In this document: positions 25,043 to 31,823 of the stretch, piece after piece | Layout: every line of letters starts with the position of its first letter | Numbering within the stretch: the stretch's first letter is position 1 | The notes under the pieces: model-generated | Database searches by the model: none | What the model was told of the DNA's origin: nothing | Seen by the model: only the letters and a program-made list of their open reading frames with translations | Program-made: the position numbers and the translations under genes | NCBI GenBank assembly: GCA_021822165.1 | Contig: JAKARM010000002.1 | Span: forward strand, 1-35,949 | Source of the DNA: Microcaldota archaeon | GTDB lineage: Archaea > Micrarchaeota > Micrarchaeia > Micrarchaeales > Micrarchaeaceae | DNA length: 35,949 bases | Direction of reading: 5' to 3'

Positions 25043-25792
25043 ATGAAGATAGGAATAGAGCACATAGCTTACGTGATAGCGATCGTCGCAGTCTTCACGT
25101 TCGGGGTGGTCGGCACATACCTGATAGGGAATGGGGGCGGCTTCAATATCAAGTCAATGTCGCCGCTGGCTGCGGCATATTTCACCATAGTCACGATGTC
25201 GACAGTCGGGTATGGTGACATATACCCGGTGTCAAGCATGGCACGCATATTCGTCATGGTGCTTATCGTGCTTGGATTGAGCATATTCCTTAGCGCAATT
25301 ACGATAATATCGAGTGGTTTTGTGAACAACAAAATAGAAAAACTGTCAAGCAGGATAACTTCGTTCGAGAAGGGAAGGCTGAAGGACCATATAGTCCTCA
25401 TAGGGATGGACGGAGTGAATGTCGCGATAGCGAAGGATCTCAAGAACAGGAACACGAAGTTCATCGTTGTCACTGCAGACAAGACCGTCTCCGACAGGTT
25501 GGAGGTGCAGGGATACAAAAGTTTCGTAGCGGACGCGACATCCGAAATAGATATGGCGCAGTTCGAACTGAAAAAGGCGAGATACATAGTGGTAGACCTC
25601 AAAGACAACTCTAGGACGGTGTATGCGCTCCTTGTAGTCAGGAGCCTGATAGAGGGCACAAAGGTCGTTGTCGTTGCGCAGAACAGGGAGACGGAAGAGC
25701 ACATAAGGAAACTTGGGCTGTTCAAGAACGAATCCATAATAAATCCCAATGACATAGCCGCTGCGAACATAATGAAGGGGGTGCCGAAATGA
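25043..25792 (+). CDS. Two-TM potassium channel with RCK-like domain
   Basis: 249 aa. TM1 about 7-28, pore helix and selectivity filter TMSTVGYGD (about 54-62), TM2 about 71-92, then a charged linker and an RCK/TrkA-N Rossmann domain (HIVLIGMDGVNVAIAKDL to about 240). The usual GxGxxG is GMDGVN, so dinucleotide binding may be altered. Works as a tetramer in the membrane; the RCK ring gates the pore by Ca2+, nucleotides or redox in relatives. AGGAG precedes the ATG. The divergent promoter region is shared with the UbiA gene. Confidence 0.9.
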   Translation: MKIGIEHIAYVIAIVAVFTFGVVGTYLIGNGGGFNIKSMSPLAAAYFTIVTMSTVGYGDIYPVSSMARIFVMVLIVLGLSIFLSAITIISSGFVNNKIEKLSSRITSFEKGRLKDHIVLIGMDGVNVAIAKDLKNRNTKFIVVTADKTVSDRLEVQGYKSFVADATSEIDMAQFELKKARYIVVDLKDNSRTVYALLVVRSLIEGTKVVVVAQNRETEEHIRKLGLFKNESIINPNDIAAANIMKGVPK

Positions 25793-26151
25793 AAGGAGAG
25801 CATCAGGGAGGCAATATGGAACATGGAAGATTTACCAGGAAGATCGAGGATTTCACGTGCGAGAACTGCGAACTTGAGATAAAGGGCACCGGATATACCA
25901 ACCACTGCCCGCGATGCCTCTGGAGCAAGCATGTAGACATAAATCCCGGGGACAGGCGGGCAGAATGCGGAGGCATGATGAAGCCGGTGGCCACAGAATA
26001 CAAAAGCGGCATGTTCACGATAAGGCACCGGTGCGTCGAGTGCGGGATCGAGAAGAACAACAAGGCCGCCGAGGCTGACGACAGGGAACTGTTGATCGTG
26101 TTCATGTCGGGAAGGTCCGGCAGGGAGATTGGCGGCAACGCCGCGCGGTGA
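25789..26151 (+). CDS. RNHCP-domain protein
   Basis: 120 aa if read from the ATG that overlaps the channel stop; an internal ATG at 25816 (MEHGRFTRK) with GGGAGG upstream is equally possible and would give 111 aa. The RNHCP pattern is clear: FTCENCELEI, TNHCPRCLWSKHVD, NPGDRRAECGGMM, HRCVECGIEKNN, with four Cys pairs for zinc binding. Here the name motif RNHCP reads TNHCP. Function of the family is unknown. Confidence 0.85.
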   Translation: MKGEHQGGNMEHGRFTRKIEDFTCENCELEIKGTGYTNHCPRCLWSKHVDINPGDRRAECGGMMKPVATEYKSGMFTIRHRCVECGIEKNNKAAEADDRELLIVFMSGRSGREIGGNAAR

Positions 26152-27061
26152 GGATATAAAAATAACGGTCGCGGGGGGAACGGGATTCATAGGCAGCAAG
26201 ATCGTTAAGAAGCTTCTGGATTCGGGGAACCAAGTCGTAGTGCTTACAAGGAAAGCGCGAAAATCCGGCATAAAAAATCTGGAGTACCTGAAATGGGATG
26301 CGAAACCGAAGGGGTTGGACATCTCCAGCGCGATGGATGCCGACGTAGTGATCAACCTTGGAGGGGGGTCGCTGGTAAAGAGATGGACGAAGGAGGAAAA
26401 AAAGCGCATAGTTGAAAGCAGGATAGATTCAACAAGGGCGATAGTGGAAGCGATAGCGAAATCGGAGAGGAAGCCAAAGCTCCTGATAAATGCGTCGGCG
26501 ATAGGCTATTACGGGGACAGGGGGGAGAAAGAGATAGCCGAAACGGAAAACGCGGGAAAGGGATTTCTGGCAGGCGTATGCAAAAAATGGGAAAGGGAGG
26601 CGAACAAGGCAGGAAAGCAAACAAGGGTGTGCACGCTCAGGACAGGGACGGTCCTCGGCGATGGGGGGTTCTTGAAGATGCTCAGGATAATGCTTTCCTT
26701 CGGCATATCCCCGTATCCTAGCAAAAGCAGACAATGGATATCATGGATACATATAGACGACTTGGTGGAACTGATGATCTTCATCATAGGGGACAAAAGG
26801 GTTAATGGGGCCGTCAATGCAGTATCGCCGAATCCTGTAAGGAGCGGGGCATTCATAAGGGCGGTCGAAAAGGCCACGGGAAGCAGGCACCTGATAAGCA
26901 TGCCGGCAATAGTTAGCAAGATAGCTGCAGGCGAACTGGCAGAAGAGATATTGCTTTCCAGCCAGAGAGTGGTACCTGAAAAGGCAGCCAGACACGGATT
27001 CGGGTTCAGCTATGGAGATATAAACAGGGCAATGAAGGACATTGCCAATTCATGCCCCTGA
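26129..27061 (+). CDS. TIGR01777-type NAD-dependent epimerase (SDR39U1/YfcH family)
   Basis: 310 aa from TTG 26129, or 301 aa if started at ATA 26156. The Rossmann motif is ITVAGGTGFIGSKIV; NASAIGYYGDRG holds the YfcH-type catalytic region; then CTLRTGTVLG and WISWIHIDDLVE, and a C-terminal MPAIVSKIAAGELAEEILLSSQRV, all hallmarks of TIGR01777. Substrate unknown, probably a nucleotide sugar or similar. The RNHCP gene stop overlaps the GGTG SD, implying coupled translation. The start is odd: see the findings. Confidence 0.9.
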   Translation: MAATPRGEDIKITVAGGTGFIGSKIVKKLLDSGNQVVVLTRKARKSGIKNLEYLKWDAKPKGLDISSAMDADVVINLGGGSLVKRWTKEEKKRIVESRIDSTRAIVEAIAKSERKPKLLINASAIGYYGDRGEKEIAETENAGKGFLAGVCKKWEREANKAGKQTRVCTLRTGTVLGDGGFLKMLRIMLSFGISPYPSKSRQWISWIHIDDLVELMIFIIGDKRVNGAVNAVSPNPVRSGAFIRAVEKATGSRHLISMPAIVSKIAAGELAEEILLSSQRVVPEKAARHGFGFSYGDINRAMKDIANSCP

Positions 27062-27125
27062 ACCCCTAAAGATCACCAATCTAGAAGATTTTTATATTTT
27101 CCCATTAATTAGTCCAAAGACTTGA

Positions 27126-27158
27126 ATAAATATATTTTGCTCTACAAAAATGTAGAGC
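27126..27158 (+). promoter_or_regulatory. TATA box and palindromic operator before the Ntn hydrolase
   Basis: AATAAATATATT (27126-27137) is the TATA box. A perfect 8-bp inverted repeat, GCTCTACA-AAAA-TGTAGAGC (27139-27158), spans the predicted transcription start about 25 nt downstream. Its position fits a repressor site; it could also form an RNA hairpin at the 5' end. Confidence 0.6.
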
Positions 27159-27185
27159 TATTTATGTTTTATAGGGGTGTGTCGA

Positions 27186-27902
27186 GTGACTATAGTGTGC
27201 GCAATAAAATGTAATAATGGGATAGTTATTGGCTCTGACGGACAGGCAAGCGTTAATACGACTGGAGGTGCCATAAGACATCAGATTCAAAAGATATATC
27301 AAATCGGGGAAAATTCAATTTTCCTAGCCAGTGGAACAATAGGTCTTATACAAAAAAGCATAGAAATAGTAAAAGCCCATTCCGATGAACTAGATTCTGG
27401 TTTTAATACAGAGGTATTGGAGGCCATAAAAAAAGGTATATTTCCAATAGTTAAGAGTGCAAGAGATACATATGTACAATATAATAACAAAACAGAAGGG
27501 GTGCCAACAGTTGATATGCTCTTGTGTGGATTGAACAAGAATAAAGAATTAAGAATGTGGCATGTGGGAGCAGACACGCATGACGAATTCATAGATGTAG
27601 TAGGATGCTATTGCAGCGGAAACGGAGAAACTTTTGGATACTCTCTATTAAAAAGCCTCATGCAGTCTTCATCGAACATAACTTCTGGTAAACTCATAAT
27701 TTACAGGACTTTAAGGGACACAATAAATTCGCTTGCTGTAGGCGTAGGAGGACCAATAGATATCTGGTATATTCAGGATACCGGAACAATACACAAATTA
27801 TCGAACAAGGAAATTGAGGATCTTTCCAGATTGTACAAGAAATGGAAGGAGATAGAGGCAAATTTCTTATCTGGCAAATTAGTTGATTCGGTAATTAAGT
27901 AA
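27186..27902 (+). CDS. Proteasome-beta-like Ntn hydrolase
   Basis: 238 aa from GTG 27186, because GGTG lies 6 nt upstream (the ORF start at 27177 overlaps it). The protein then begins M-T-I-V-C-A-I-K, so Met removal leaves Thr1 as N-terminal nucleophile. Counting from it, GSD places Asp17 and QKI places Lys35, near the proteasome Asp17 and Lys33. A later SGNGETFGYSLL and TLRDTINS echo the Ser/Asp part of the active site. Length and fold are proteasome beta/HslV/Anbu-like, but it is not the standard archaeal beta subunit. AT-rich codon use differs from neighbours; likely acquired. Coupled to the next gene. Confidence 0.78.
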   Translation: MTIVCAIKCNNGIVIGSDGQASVNTTGGAIRHQIQKIYQIGENSIFLASGTIGLIQKSIEIVKAHSDELDSGFNTEVLEAIKKGIFPIVKSARDTYVQYNNKTEGVPTVDMLLCGLNKNKELRMWHVGADTHDEFIDVVGCYCSGNGETFGYSLLKSLMQSSSNITSGKLIIYRTLRDTINSLAVGVGGPIDIWYIQDTGTIHKLSNKEIEDLSRLYKKWKEIEANFLSGKLVDSVIK

Positions 27903-28579
27903 TGGATGAGAAGATGAACAAACGTAAAGATAAATTGTTATCTGGTAATAGGGTTGCAGACGTTGACATTAAAAAAACAAAACCAACCAACAACACAGAG
28001 GTTAAAACCATACAGCATGAAAATGTAAAGACCCTGACAGAGATAAAACAGGAATTAGTCAAAGCAGCAAAAATTAATCCATGCCCGGCATGCAAACACG
28101 ATACACAACAACTTGCAAAATTTATTTCGGCTAAATTAGATTCTATAAGAAATGATTCTTTGATAGACAAAAATGCAGTCAAATATCTTAAAGAACTCGA
28201 CTATATAAATGAACTTACAAATATAGCGATCGGTTTTTCCAAATTTATAAAGCCATTCACAAGAATTAGTAAGGTTCCTGAAGTATACGAAAAGGTTTTG
28301 CACGACGATAGGGAAGCAAACAAAAAAGTAAAAGAGTATTTATTGAAAGCTAGTGGATTAGCCAAAGAGTTAAAAGGTACTGACAAGCACTTCATGATTG
28401 TATCGGATATATTAAAAGCATTTACAAGAGCAACAGAATTCAAGTTAAGCGTTGACCCATATGCTTTTTATCTATTTGACAGAACACTCAAGTTGGGTTT
28501 TAAAACACATATTCTAAGCACCACAAGCAAGGCAATTGTCGGGATAAAAGGAATATTAAACCCATCAAAGTATTGGTAA
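27902..28579 (+). CDS. Unknown CPxC protein coupled to the Ntn hydrolase
   Basis: 225 aa; its ATG shares one base with the TAA of the Ntn hydrolase (TAATG), so translation is coupled. I recognise no family. The N-terminal 40 residues are charged and probably disordered. A single CPAC motif sits near residue 61, followed by mostly helical sequence with alternating Lys/Glu and hydrophobic residues. The C-terminal third (THILSTTSKAIVGIKG) might be a weak membrane or assembly helix. AT-rich like its partner. It might be the substrate, adaptor or scaffold of the hydrolase; this is inference from position. Confidence 0.72.
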   Translation: MDEKMNKRKDKLLSGNRVADVDIKKTKPTNNTEVKTIQHENVKTLTEIKQELVKAAKINPCPACKHDTQQLAKFISAKLDSIRNDSLIDKNAVKYLKELDYINELTNIAIGFSKFIKPFTRISKVPEVYEKVLHDDREANKKVKEYLLKASGLAKELKGTDKHFMIVSDILKAFTRATEFKLSVDPYAFYLFDRTLKLGFKTHILSTTSKAIVGIKGILNPSKYW

Positions 28580-28806
28580 TAAATTATGGGAAAAGTTCAA
28601 TGTTCACCCGCTAAACCTTATGATATAAAACCCCGGTTACATTTTATTTTGGCAATAAATATACAGACCCACTATAGAAATCGGAGAACATATAATCTGC
28701 GTTATAAAAAAGCTGGTTTGACGAAACGGGTTAGAGAAGAAGGTTAGAGACATCGCTACTCAAAGTGGCGAGGTTAAGTGAGTTATATATAACCCCTGTC
28801 AAATAT
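28580..28806. other. AT-rich intergenic region before tRNA-Arg
   Basis: About 230 nt without an ORF. It holds a TATA-like TTATAAAAAA (about 28702), a hairpin CGCTACT-CAA-AGTGGCG (28753-28769) and a perfect 12-nt palindrome GTTATATATAAC (28782-28793) just 3' of the tRNA gene. It may contain a small RNA or be the outer edge of the AT-rich islet; nothing recognisable. Confidence 0.35.
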
Positions 28807-28880
28807 CGCCCTCGCCGGGATTTGAACCCGGACCATAGGCTCCGCAAGCCCATGTTCTATCCAAGTTATACTACGAGGGC
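28807..28880 (-). tRNA. tRNA-Arg(GCG)
   Basis: Acceptor GCCCTCG/CGAGGGC pairs fully. Anticodon arm TGGGC-TTGCGGA-GCCTA gives anticodon GCG (codon CGC). The T arm is CCGGG-TTCAAAT-CCCGG. The D arm GTAT/GAAC has a central A-A mismatch, but the GG of the D-loop is present. No intron. The discriminator would be G. No CCA encoded. Confidence 0.92.
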
Positions 28881-28937
28881 AGAATGACATACCATATATC
28901 CCGTTATGGATTATTTATTTGTTTCCATGGCTCCGTT

Positions 28938-29110
28938 TACAAGGGCGATAGCCCCACAGCACGCCACGGGGACTTATTGCAGTATTTTGCAATGGGATTT
29001 AGTAGTTACAACCCCGGATTGACGATCATCCCCGTGGCGAAATTGCGCCATGTATAATAACCTTTTCCAATAAGATAATATGCGTTGAAGAACGGCACGG
29101 GAATTGCCGG
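28938..29110 (+). ncRNA. Candidate structured RNA upstream of NAC
   Basis: In the 290 nt between tRNA-Arg and the NAC gene, several stems line up: GGGC-GATA-GCCC (28943-28954), an 11-bp pair CGCCACGGGGA (28962-28972) with TCCCCGTGGCG (29029-29039), an inner ATTGCA/TGCAAT hairpin, and CCGGC-AAAGCT-GCCGG (about 29107-29122). A TATA-like ATTATTTATTTG lies at about 28910. No match to SRP RNA, RNase P RNA or a box C/D guide was seen. It could be an independent RNA or the NAC 5' leader. Confidence 0.4.
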
Positions 29111-29170
29111 CAAAGCTGCCGGAGATGGCCCTGGGTGCTTGTTCTGATTACATATGGTATTGGTGGTTTT

Positions 29171-29512
29171 ATGATGCCGAATATAGACCCGCGGACACTG
29201 AAAAACATGATGGCCAAGATGGGCATGCAATCGGAAGAGATAAACGCCCAAAGGGTTACCATCGAATGCGCAGACAGGGACATTGTTATAAGCAGCCCGA
29301 CAATCACAAAGATAGTGATGCAGGGTGCGACGAGCTACCAGATATCCGGTGACGTGTCGGAAAGCCCGAAGGATTCAAAGATAGAGATAACCGATACTGA
29401 TATAAAATTTGTCGAGGAAAAGACTGGAATCCACGACATCGAAGCGATAAAAGATGCGATAAACAAAGCTGACGGAAGCATAGCGGACGCAATAATAGCG
29501 CTATCGGGATGA
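29171..29512 (+). CDS. nac: Nascent polypeptide-associated complex protein
   Basis: 113 aa from ATG 29171, with GGTG 5 nt upstream; the longer ORF adds an unlikely 12-residue leader. The NAC domain occupies about 1-70, with RVTIECADRDIVISSPTITKI and YQISGDVSE. A UBA domain closes the protein (DIKFVEEKTGIHDIEAIKDAINKADGSIADAIIALSG). It binds ribosomes near the exit tunnel as a homodimer. Length is typical for archaea. It converges on the DUF424 gene. Confidence 0.95.
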   Translation: MMPNIDPRTLKNMMAKMGMQSEEINAQRVTIECADRDIVISSPTITKIVMQGATSYQISGDVSESPKDSKIEITDTDIKFVEEKTGIHDIEAIKDAINKADGSIADAIIALSG

Positions 29513-29526
29513 TTCCTGCATCCGCC

Positions 29527-29835
29527 CTATTTTTTAGGAACTGTATAAGATTGCGCGAATGGGATGCCGCCTATTGTCCTGACATTGGCTTCGTCGACGA
29601 TGCCGTTCCTTATGGCGAGCGACACGGACTCTTCCCCTATGGCGTTCACGGAGTATACCTTTTCTCCCAAAAGATCGACAGCTGCAGGATCGATGAGCTC
29701 CCCTACATAAAAACTTGAATAGTCCCTTATGTTCACCACGATATCCCCATCTTCCAGCACCCGGCCTATGAGGTCCTGGTCGCACATAGCTATTATCGCC
29801 CCGTTGTCGGTCTCGTGGAGCTTGAGGTATATCAT
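29527..29835 (-). CDS. DUF424 family protein
   Basis: 102 aa, with GGTG 5 nt before the ATG. The archaeal DUF424 layout is visible: MIYLKLHETDNGAIIAMCDQDLIGRVLEDGDIVVNI, then FYVGELIDPAAVDLL, AIGEESVSLAIRNGIVDEANVRTIGGIPFAQ. Small, soluble, no TM. Function unestablished; often near translation genes, here convergent with alpha-NAC. It lies 4 nt after the GT2 start region's 3' end (GT2 ends at 29840), and the two share strand, so it may be the second gene of that transcript. Confidence 0.88.
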   Translation of the reverse strand: MIYLKLHETDNGAIIAMCDQDLIGRVLEDGDIVVNIRDYSSFYVGELIDPAAVDLLGEKVYSVNAIGEESVSLAIRNGIVDEANVRTIGGIPFAQSYTVPKK

Positions 29836-29839
29836 ACCC

Positions 29840-31408
29840 TCACCCGTACTTGTAGAAGAGCACCGTAGTCATGCCGTACATAGCGCCGTACCAGAGCAGC
29901 CATATGCCCCCTGCGATGTTGCTCTGGTATATCGCGAACGAACCGAGGGCGAACAGCCCGAATGCAAATGCAAGTTCGGTTCTTGTGCTCCCTATCGCGG
30001 CCGCAAGGTTGTTCTTGATCACCTCGCCGCTCTTGCTCCAGTAGGGCTTGGGATCCTTGTGCAATATTGCTGAGAGGGCGGCCTTTGTCCGTATGAATGC
30101 CAGGGAGAAATTTAGCGCGAAGAGCATCAGCCCTTTCTTAAACGACTTGAAATAGACCTTTGTCATGAATATTGGGATAACTAGCGAGAGCACGAGGGAG
30201 AGCATGCCCAGGAGGCGCAGATAGGTGGAGGCGCTGCCTATATTCGCCAGGTCGCCCAGCGTTAGGTGCGTGAATGGGAATGCAAAAAAGACAAGGAGGA
30301 CGGATGCAAGGGTAAAAAGTATGAGCACGGCGGAAAGATAATTAAGCCCGAGGCCGTGTGTCAGGTAGTCCATGCTGGATATCCTGGGAAGGCTCTTCTT
30401 GCTCTTGCCGTTTTGCAGGAAATACCAAAGGAACTGGGTGCCGCCGTAATTATAGCGCCATTGCTGCTTCGCCAGGGCGGAAAACGTTACGATGGGCATG
30501 CCCTTCGCATATATCTTCGGCACATATACCCCTTTGTACTGGTGGAGGTCCGACTCAAAGCTGAAAAACGTGTCCTCGGTCACGTATTCCGGAAAACCTC
30601 CGACAGCGTCCAGCATGCTCCTCCTTATTATGCCGCAGGAACCGGCGAATATCGCGGTGTTGTTCAGCAGCCTTGCCTGCTGCACGAACTTGAAAAAGAA
30701 GGCATCGAAGAGGTTGGCGGACTCCGAAAAGAAACCGCCGTAGAATGGCTTCTTTTCGGTCTGCACGTACGAAAGGTTCTTGTCCGACTCGAAATAGGGC
30801 AGGAGCTCCTTGAGGAACCCTTTGTTAATCAGGTATTCATCATAATCGAAAAGGGCTATGAACTCCCCCTTGGCGTGCTTGAGCATGTTGTTGAAGGCGC
30901 CCCCCTTGAATCCCTCCCTGTTATCCCTGTGCAGGTAGTTTATGCCGTTCTTTTTGCAGAACCTTTCCAAATCGGACCTTATGTCCGCTTTTGTGGAATC
31001 GTCGAGCAGGTAGTAACTGAGCCTGTTCCGTGGATAGTCGATCTGGAGGAGCCTGGAGAGGTTCTTTTTCACTATCGAGGGATTCTCGTTGAAAACAGGC
31101 ACCGCTATGGTGACGGTGGGATGGCGGGATAGCGGTTTCAGTTTCTTCTGTATCTCAGATATGTAGTCGTTGCAGGAATGCGACCTGTAGTAGGTGTATG
31201 CCGTGAAGATCGAGAAAAATCCAGATACAAAGGAGAGAAGGAGGAAGAATATGCCTATGGCGTACATGGGCAGCGAACCGGCGCGGTGAATGAGGTAGAG
31301 GGAAAAGGCGATGCCTGTAATTCCTATGATGACAAAGAGGGCGGTGAAGGAGAATAATGTTATCCGTTTTGATATAGGGGTTTTCGAAGTTGGGTCCATA
31401 AACATCAT
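29840..31408 (-). CDS. Membrane GT2 family glycosyltransferase
   Basis: 522 aa. Two TMs at about 20-75, then a cytosolic GT2 (GT-A) domain: TVTIAVPVFNENP, YYLLDDSTKAD, GEFIALFDYDEYL (DxD), YVTEDTFFS (TED) and KQQWRYNYGG (QxxRW). Three or four C-terminal TMs follow. This is the cellulose-synthase-like layout of processive or single-step enzymes that extrude or load sugars at the membrane. A TATA candidate (ATATTAAATCATATA) lies about 30-45 nt before the ATG. It probably serves envelope glycan synthesis with the GT-C protein and sequon-rich proteins nearby. Confidence 0.9.
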   Translation of the reverse strand: MMFMDPTSKTPISKRITLFSFTALFVIIGITGIAFSLYLIHRAGSLPMYAIGIFFLLLSFVSGFFSIFTAYTYYRSHSCNDYISEIQKKLKPLSRHPTVTIAVPVFNENPSIVKKNLSRLLQIDYPRNRLSYYLLDDSTKADIRSDLERFCKKNGINYLHRDNREGFKGGAFNNMLKHAKGEFIALFDYDEYLINKGFLKELLPYFESDKNLSYVQTEKKPFYGGFFSESANLFDAFFFKFVQQARLLNNTAIFAGSCGIIRRSMLDAVGGFPEYVTEDTFFSFESDLHQYKGVYVPKIYAKGMPIVTFSALAKQQWRYNYGGTQFLWYFLQNGKSKKSLPRISSMDYLTHGLGLNYLSAVLILFTLASVLLVFFAFPFTHLTLGDLANIGSASTYLRLLGMLSLVLSLVIPIFMTKVYFKSFKKGLMLFALNFSLAFIRTKAALSAILHKDPKPYWSKSGEVIKNNLAAAIGSTRTELAFAFGLFALGSFAIYQSNIAGGIWLLWYGAMYGMTTVLFYKYG

Positions 31409-31574
31409 TGTCCGTTAGCCGTTAAAGGAGATATATGATTTAATATTTCACCCCTTATGTTTAAATATATTCTTCACCCAAGTCTTAAAGGGTTTGTTGA
31501 AAGTTTTATTGGGGCAAACCTGCATCAGATAGCACATCTAACCATCGTCCTGAAAAACTGTGGAGCTCATAAAT

Positions 31575-31673
31575 GCCGGGATGGCGGAAACTGGTAACGC
31601 GCCAGTACTAAATTGGCGAAACTCGAGATCTGGTTTCCGAAAGGAAGTTTGGGTTCAAATCCCAATCCCGGCG
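31575..31673 (+). tRNA. tRNA-Ser(CGA) with a short non-canonical intron
   Basis: Acceptor GCCGGGA/TCCCGGC pairs fully, discriminator G. T arm TTGGG-TTCAAAT-CCCAA. A variable arm TTCC-GAAA-GGAA marks a class II tRNA. Removal of 15 nt (31606-31620) joins CCAG to ACTCGAGATCTGG, giving a stem CCAGA/TCTGG and loop CTCGAGA with U33 and anticodon CGA. Without this removal no loop has a T at position 33. Leucine is rejected because of the anticodon and G73. No CCA encoded. Confidence 0.85.
31606..31620 (+). other. Intron in tRNA-Ser at position 30/31
   Basis: 15 nt inside the 5' strand of the anticodon stem. The exon end CGCCAG pairs with TTGGCG inside the intron, and the cut sites fall in the flanking unpaired bases, so a relaxed bulge-helix-bulge is possible. 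Very short for an archaeal tRNA intron. Confidence 0.65.
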
Positions 31674-31788
31674 CTTCTGTCCTTATGCCAATCACCTTAT
31701 CAATACCATACAGCGCTAGCCAAACCAATCTACAGCGGCGCCAAAAAGAAAGCACATGTCGGCACTAAAAAGGTAAAAGGATAACAGG

Positions 31789-31813
31789 GCCGCACCGCAT
31801 TATGCGGCACGGC
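31789..31813 (-). terminator. Hairpin and T-rich tail after the DUF4382 protein gene
   Basis: GCCG-CA-CCGCA-TTA-TGCGG-CA-CGGC forms a strong stem with a symmetric CA/CA internal loop, 10 nt after the stop of the minus-strand gene. On that strand it is followed by T-rich sequence (TTTTACCTTTTT), consistent with transcription end. Confidence 0.5.
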
Positions 31814-31823
31814 AGACAAGACT

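Noticed and set aside
25069-26409. 446-aa minus-strand ORF across the K+ channel, RNHCP and epimerase genes
   Set aside because: It spans three well-supported plus-strand genes and shows no domain.
28938-29122. SRP RNA or RNase P RNA in the NAC upstream region
   Set aside because: The conserved helix 8 tetraloop region of SRP RNA and the conserved cores of RNase P RNA are not visible.
31575-31673. tRNA-Leu(TAA) reading of the intron-bearing tRNA
   Set aside because: It would put C at position 33, need an abnormally long variable arm, and have G73; Ser(CGA) after intron removal fits fully.
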